NCBI RefSeq assembly: GCF_019974135.1
Contig: NZ_AP025017.1
Coordinates: 2,728,001-2,792,000, forward strand
Direction: 5' to 3'
DNA length: 64,000 nt
From: Actinomyces capricornis
GTDB lineage: Bacteria; Actinomycetota; Actinomycetes; Actinomycetales; Actinomycetaceae
How positions within the stretch are numbered: the first letter of the stretch is position 1; every line of letters begins with the position of its first letter. Both the position numbers and the translations under genes were made by a program. The notes beneath the pieces are model-generated. The model was not told where the DNA came from, did no database searches, and saw only the letters and a list, made by a program, of their open reading frames with translations. Positions 60,531 to 64,000 of this stretch are shown here, in pieces.

Positions 60531-62627
60531 ATGCGCCCCGTGACCGAGCTCCAGCGAGCCGCCAAGCCCTTCGAGGTCATCAGTCCCTATCGGCCCAGTG
60601 GGGATCAGCCCGCCGCCATCGCCGAGCTCGCCGAGCGCCTGAGGGCGGGGGAGAGGGACATCGTCCTGCTCGGCGCCACCGGCACGGGCAAATCGGCCAC
60701 CACGGCCTGGCTGGTCGAGCAGGTCCAGCGCCCCACCCTCATCCTGGAGCCCAACAAGACCCTGGCTGCCCAGATGGCCGCGGAGTTCCGCGAGCTGCTG
60801 CCCAACAACGCCGTGGAGTACTTCGTCTCCTACTACGACTACTACCAGCCCGAGGCCTACGTGCCCCAGACGGACACCTTCATCGAGAAGGACTCCTCCA
60901 TCAATGACGAGGTCGAGCGCCTGCGCCACAGCGCCACCAACTCGCTGCTCACCCGCCGCGACGTCGTGGTGGTCTCCTCGGTCTCCTGCATCTACGGCCT
61001 GGGCACCCCCCAGGAGTACGTCGACCGCATGACCCCCCTGGAGGTGGGCCAGGTCATCGACCGCGACGACCTGCTGCGGCGCTTCGTGTCCATGCAGTAC
61101 ACCCGCAACGACACCGACTTCACCCGCGGCACCTTCCGCGTGCGGGGGGACACGGTGGAGATCATCCCCATGTACGAGGAGCTCGCCATCCGCATCGAGT
61201 TCTTCGGCGATGAGATCGAGGCGCTGGCCACCCTCCATCCGGTCACCGGGGAGGTCATCGCCTCGGCCGAGCAGGTCTTCGTCTTCCCCGCCTCCCACTA
61301 CGTGGCCGGGCCCGAGCGCATGGCCCGCGCCATCGAGGGCATCGAGGCCGAGCTGGCCGAGCGCCTGGCGGTCCTGGAACGCGACGGGCGGCTCCTGGAG
61401 GCCCAGCGCCTGCGCATGCGCACCACCTACGACCTGGAGATGCTCCAGCAGATCGGGGCCTGCTCGGGGGTGGAGAACTACTCCCTGCACATCGACGGGC
61501 GCGAGCCCGGCACCCCGCCCAACACCCTGCTGGACTACTTCCCCGAGGACTTCCTACTGGTCATCGACGAGTCCCATGTGACCGTCCCCCAGATCGGCGC
61601 CATGTTCGAGGGCGACGCCTCGCGCAAGCGCACCCTGGTCGACCACGGCTTCCGCCTGCCCAGCGCCCTGGACAACCGGCCCCTGACCTTCGCGGAGTTC
61701 AACGACCGCATCGGGCAGACCATCTACCTGTCGGCCACGCCCGGGGACTATGAGACCCAGCTGGCCGACGGCGTGGTGGAGCAGATCATCCGGCCCACCG
61801 GGCTGGTGGACCCCAAAGTCGTGGTCAAGCCCACCCAGGGGCAGATCGACGACCTGCTCGAGCAGGTGCGCCTGCGGGTGGACAGGGACGAGCGCATCCT
61901 GGTGACCACACTGACCAAGCGCATGGCCGAGGACCTGACCACCTACCTGGCCGAGCGCGGTGTGCGGGTGGAGTACCTGCACTCCGACGTCGATACCCTG
62001 CGGCGCGTGGAGCTGCTGCGCGAGCTGCGCCTGGGGCGCTTCGACGTCCTGGTGGGCATCAACCTGCTGCGCGAGGGCCTGGACCTTCCAGAGGTCTCCC
62101 TGGTCTCCATCCTGGACGCGGACAAGGAGGGCTTCCTGCGCTCGACCCGCTCCCTCATCCAGACCATCGGGCGCGCCGCCCGCAATGTGTCCGGCGAGGT
62201 GCACATGTACGCCGACCAGGTCACCGCGGCCATGGCCGAGGCCATTGAGGAGACCGAGCGCCGGCGCACCAAGCAGCTGGCCTACAACACCGAGCACGGC
62301 ATCGACCCCCAGCCGTTGCGCAAGAGGATCGCCGATGTCACCGACATGCTCGCGCGCGAGGACATCGACACCGCCGAGCTCCTGGCCGGTGGCTACCGCG
62401 GGCACGAGGACGCCGCCGTGCGGGCGGGCCGCCGCCGGGCGGCGGAGTCCACGGTCCGCGAGAGGCTGGCCGGCGCCGCCCAGGGCGAGCTGGTCGAGCT
62501 CATCAACGAGCTCACCCAGCAGATGCACGCCGCGGCCGAGGACCTCCACTTCGAGCTGGCGGCCCGCCTGCGCGATGAGATCCAGGATCTGAAGAAGGAG
62601 CTGCGGGGCATGCGCGCCGCCCAGTGA
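60531..62627 (+). CDS. uvrB: UvrABC system protein B
   Basis: Damage-verification helicase of nucleotide excision repair, 698 residues. Walker A GATGTGKS is at 48-55, the beta-hairpin [16 protein letters not shown] follows, [10 protein letters not shown] and [14 protein letters not shown] are helicase motifs, and the C-terminal UVR motif ([20 protein letters not shown]) contacts UvrC. TAGCCT at 60519-60524 lies six bases before ATG 60531, so translation is leaderless. I found no LexA box upstream. UvrA and UvrC are outside the window. Confidence 0.97.
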   Translation: MRPVTELQRAAKPFEVISPYRPSGDQPAAIAELAERLRAGERDIVLLGATGTGKSATTAWLVEQVQRPTLILEPNKTLAAQMAAEFRELLPNNAVEYFVSYYDYYQPEAYVPQTDTFIEKDSSINDEVERLRHSATNSLLTRRDVVVVSSVSCIYGLGTPQEYVDRMTPLEVGQVIDRDDLLRRFVSMQYTRNDTDFTRGTFRVRGDTVEIIPMYEELAIRIEFFGDEIEALATLHPVTGEVIASAEQVFVFPASHYVAGPERMARAIEGIEAELAERLAVLERDGRLLEAQRLRMRTTYDLEMLQQIGACSGVENYSLHIDGREPGTPPNTLLDYFPEDFLLVIDESHVTVPQIGAMFEGDASRKRTLVDHGFRLPSALDNRPLTFAEFNDRIGQTIYLSATPGDYETQLADGVVEQIIRPTGLVDPKVVVKPTQGQIDDLLEQVRLRVDRDERILVTTLTKRMAEDLTTYLAERGVRVEYLHSDVDTLRRVELLRELRLGRFDVLVGINLLREGLDLPEVSLVSILDADKEGFLRSTRSLIQTIGRAARNVSGEVHMYADQVTAAMAEAIEETERRRTKQLAYNTEHGIDPQPLRKRIADVTDMLAREDIDTAELLAGGYRGHEDAAVRAGRRRAAESTVRERLAGAAQGELVELINELTQQMHAAAEDLHFELAARLRDEIQDLKKELRGMRAAQ

Positions 62628-62991
62628 GACGGTCGGGCCCGGTGGCGCTCGTGGCGGGAGGCGAACCCACAGCACTCCGATGCCGGATCGGCCGGTCCCG
62701 GTGCGGCCGGGAAAAGCGGACCTAGGTCCCAGCCGGCTGATGCGGTGGCATCCAGGAGCGGCACCGGCGATGCAGGGGCCCGGTCCGTGATGCATGGGAC
62801 CCGAGACAATGACCGGGAACTTCCCAAGGGGGTGCTGTCATTGCGATTCCCGCTCGGGATAATTACTGCATCTATTCATTACTGGGGTTAACTATTCATT
62901 TTCGGGCGGATGCCCGGGATCTTTGCTTTTTCCTCCAGGTGCAGGGATACTGAATGCGATATCATCCTGCTAGCCACAAGGGAGCGGCCGT
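62628..62991. other. uvrB-antiporter intergenic region with tRNA-like fragment and direct repeats
   Basis: This 364-base gap holds a fragment resembling tRNA-Leu(CAA) (62652-62681), an interrupted inverted repeat (CAATGAC at 62807-62813 with GTCATTG at 62837-62843), two direct copies of CTATTCATT (62872 and 62892, exactly 20 bases apart), a small hairpin (62903-62916) followed by a T-rich stretch, and a candidate promoter TTGCTT-N17-GATACT (62923-62951) for the next gene. Base composition from about 62850 to 62960 is much more AT-rich than its surroundings. Confidence 0.55.
62652..62681 (-). pseudogene. tRNA-Leu(CAA) 3'-half-like fragment
   Basis: Twenty bases at 62662-62681 match the anticodon-stem-to-T-loop part of the intact tRNA-Leu(CAA) (51108-51127) at 19 positions, with weaker similarity for a few more bases on the acceptor side. 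There is no anticodon loop or 5' half. It could be a tRNA remnant or an attachment-site scar. Confidence 0.5.
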
Positions 62992-64000
62992 ATGAGTGAC
63001 CCCATTGATGCCGGAGCCGGCACTGCCACAGCGGCGGAGCGGTCCACGAGTCGAAAGGTGCCTCTGGCGGCGCTCGTCGCCCTGGTCATCGGCTCGATGA
63101 TCGGGGGAGGGATCTTCGGCCTTCCCCACCAGATGGCCAGCGCTGCGGCGCCCGGTCCCCTCATCGTCGGATGGATCGTCACCGGCCTGGGCATGCTCAT
63201 GCTCGCCTTCGTCTTCCAGCGCCTGGCCGTGACCAAGCCGGAGATCGATGCGGGCATCTACGGCTACGCCCGTGCGGGATTCGGTGACCTGGTCGGATTC
63301 TCCTCGGCCTGGGGGTACTGGATGTCCGCATGGATCGGGAACGTCGGATACCTGGTCCTCCTCATGGCCTCCCTGGGGGTCTTCCTGCCCGGATTCGGCA
63401 ATGGCAATACGGCCCAGGCGATTATCATCGCCTCCTTGGTGATGTGGCTCTTCCACGTCCTCATCCTCAGGGGGATCCGTGAGGCGGCCGTGGTCAACGC
63501 CCTGGTGACCATCGGCAAGGTCCTGCCCCTCATCGTCTTCATCGTCATCGGCATCTTCTCCTTCAAGCTGGAGCTGTTCACGGCCGACTTCTGGGGCACG
63601 GGCGACTCCTCCCTGGGCGGAGTCATCCACCAGGTCAAGTCCATGATGCTGGTGACCGTATGGGTATTCATCGGCGTGGAGGGGGCCTCGGTCTTCTCCG
63701 AGCGCGCCAGGTCCCGCACCGACGTCGGCCGGGCTACGATCATCGGATTCGTCTCGGTGCTCGCGCTCCTGCTGGCCGTCAACATCCTGTCCTACGGCAT
63801 CGTCGCGCGCCCCGAGCTGGCGCAGCTGAGCGATCCCTCGCTCGCCGGCGTCCTGGAGGCCGCCGTGGGCCCCTGGGGCGCGAAGTTCATCGCCCTGGGA
63901 CTGGTCATCTCCCTGGTGGGAGCGCTGCTGTCCTGGTTCCTCATGTGCGCCGAGATCATCCGCGTCCCCGCCACCGAGGGGCTCATGCCCCGCGTCTTCG
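62992..64000 (+). CDS. APC-family basic amino-acid/polyamine antiporter (ArcD-like), cut by the window end
   Basis: The first 336 residues of a multi-pass transporter; the frame is open at the window edge. LVIGSMIGGGIFGLPHQMA is the substrate-binding helix 1 of the APA group, and YGYARAGFGDLVGFSSAWGYW, VWVFIGVEGASVFSERA follow as in arginine/ornithine antiporters. At least eight hydrophobic segments are visible. AAGGGAG lies seven bases before ATG 62992. Arginine/ornithine exchange, perhaps with arginine deiminase genes downstream, is an inference. Confidence 0.85.
   Translation, partial: MSDPIDAGAGTATAAERSTSRKVPLAALVALVIGSMIGGGIFGLPHQMASAAAPGPLIVGWIVTGLGMLMLAFVFQRLAVTKPEIDAGIYGYARAGFGDLVGFSSAWGYWMSAWIGNVGYLVLLMASLGVFLPGFGNGNTAQAIIIASLVMWLFHVLILRGIREAAVVNALVTIGKVLPLIVFIVIGIFSFKLELFTADFWGTGDSSLGGVIHQVKSMMLVTVWVFIGVEGASVFSERARSRTDVGRATIIGFVSVLALLLAVNILSYGIVARPELAQLSDPSLAGVLEAAVGPWGAKFIALGLVISLVGALLSWFLMCAEIIRVPATEGLMPRVF

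Overview
The window is very GC-rich DNA from an actinobacterium. The evidence is a complete Pup/PafA/Dop/ARC pupylation locus, an ANTAR-domain response regulator, an ImuA-ImuB-DnaE2 mutasome, a 13E12/DUF222-type HNH gene, and a LexA box of the actinobacterial type. Many genes have a TANNNT -10 hexamer 6-7 nt before the start codon and no Shine-Dalgarno, which is how leaderless actinobacterial transcripts look. Gene content and the absence of the 20S proteasome genes suggest Actinomycetaceae (an Actinomyces-like organism), but this is an inference; no rRNA is present to confirm it.

Layout. 1-3.6 kb: RclA/LPD-like flavin disulfide reductase, trmL, and a reverse-strand PEBP-SDR pair. 3.7-16 kb: the SOS mutagenesis region, with imuA-imuB behind a perfect LexA box. 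dnaE2 lies 6 kb away, behind a PAP2 phosphatase, thymidine kinase, a SatD-type operon with a duplicated palindromic operator, and an HNH gene that carries its own LexA-like site. 16-24.5 kb: AI-2E-type permease, hexose-6-phosphate mutarotase, tRNA-Leu(GAG), tandem DUF805 membrane proteins, an MFS transporter, and an acetyltransferase/NTP-pyrophosphohydrolase fusion. 24.6-34.3 kb: M3 oligopeptidase, NDH-2-like oxidoreductase, an acidic small protein, aldo/keto reductase, a toxin-antitoxin locus whose toxin is broken by an amber codon, an Fe-S RecB-like nuclease, an M50 protease and a Bcr/CflA efflux pump.

34.3-35.8 kb: an AbiEi/DUF559-type nuclease-like gene enclosed by near-identical 101/116-bp inverted repeats, the most element-like structure in the window. 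35.9-43.9 kb: trmI-arc-dop-pup-pafA-FKBP, without prcB/prcA and with an ARC lacking a GQYL-type tail. 43.9-50.2 kb: hisF, three small membrane proteins, hisI, a TrpC-fold protein that has lost most catalytic residues, lgt and pyk. This looks like a his-trp-lgt-pyk block from which the other trp genes were lost. 50.2-62.6 kb: parDE, a class-I-shaped tRNA-Leu(CAA), the ANTAR regulator, a thioesterase, and the conserved polA-rpsA-coaE-uvrB order. The window ends inside an ArcD-type amino-acid antiporter, preceded by a fragment resembling the tRNA-Leu(CAA) 3' half.

Functional threads: SOS mutagenesis and repair (imuAB, dnaE2, HNH, polA, uvrB); protein tagging by Pup without a local proteasome; translation and tRNA modification (trmL, trmI, rpsA, two tRNAs); and small defence or addiction modules (DUF559 element, orphan antitoxin with dead toxin, ParDE).
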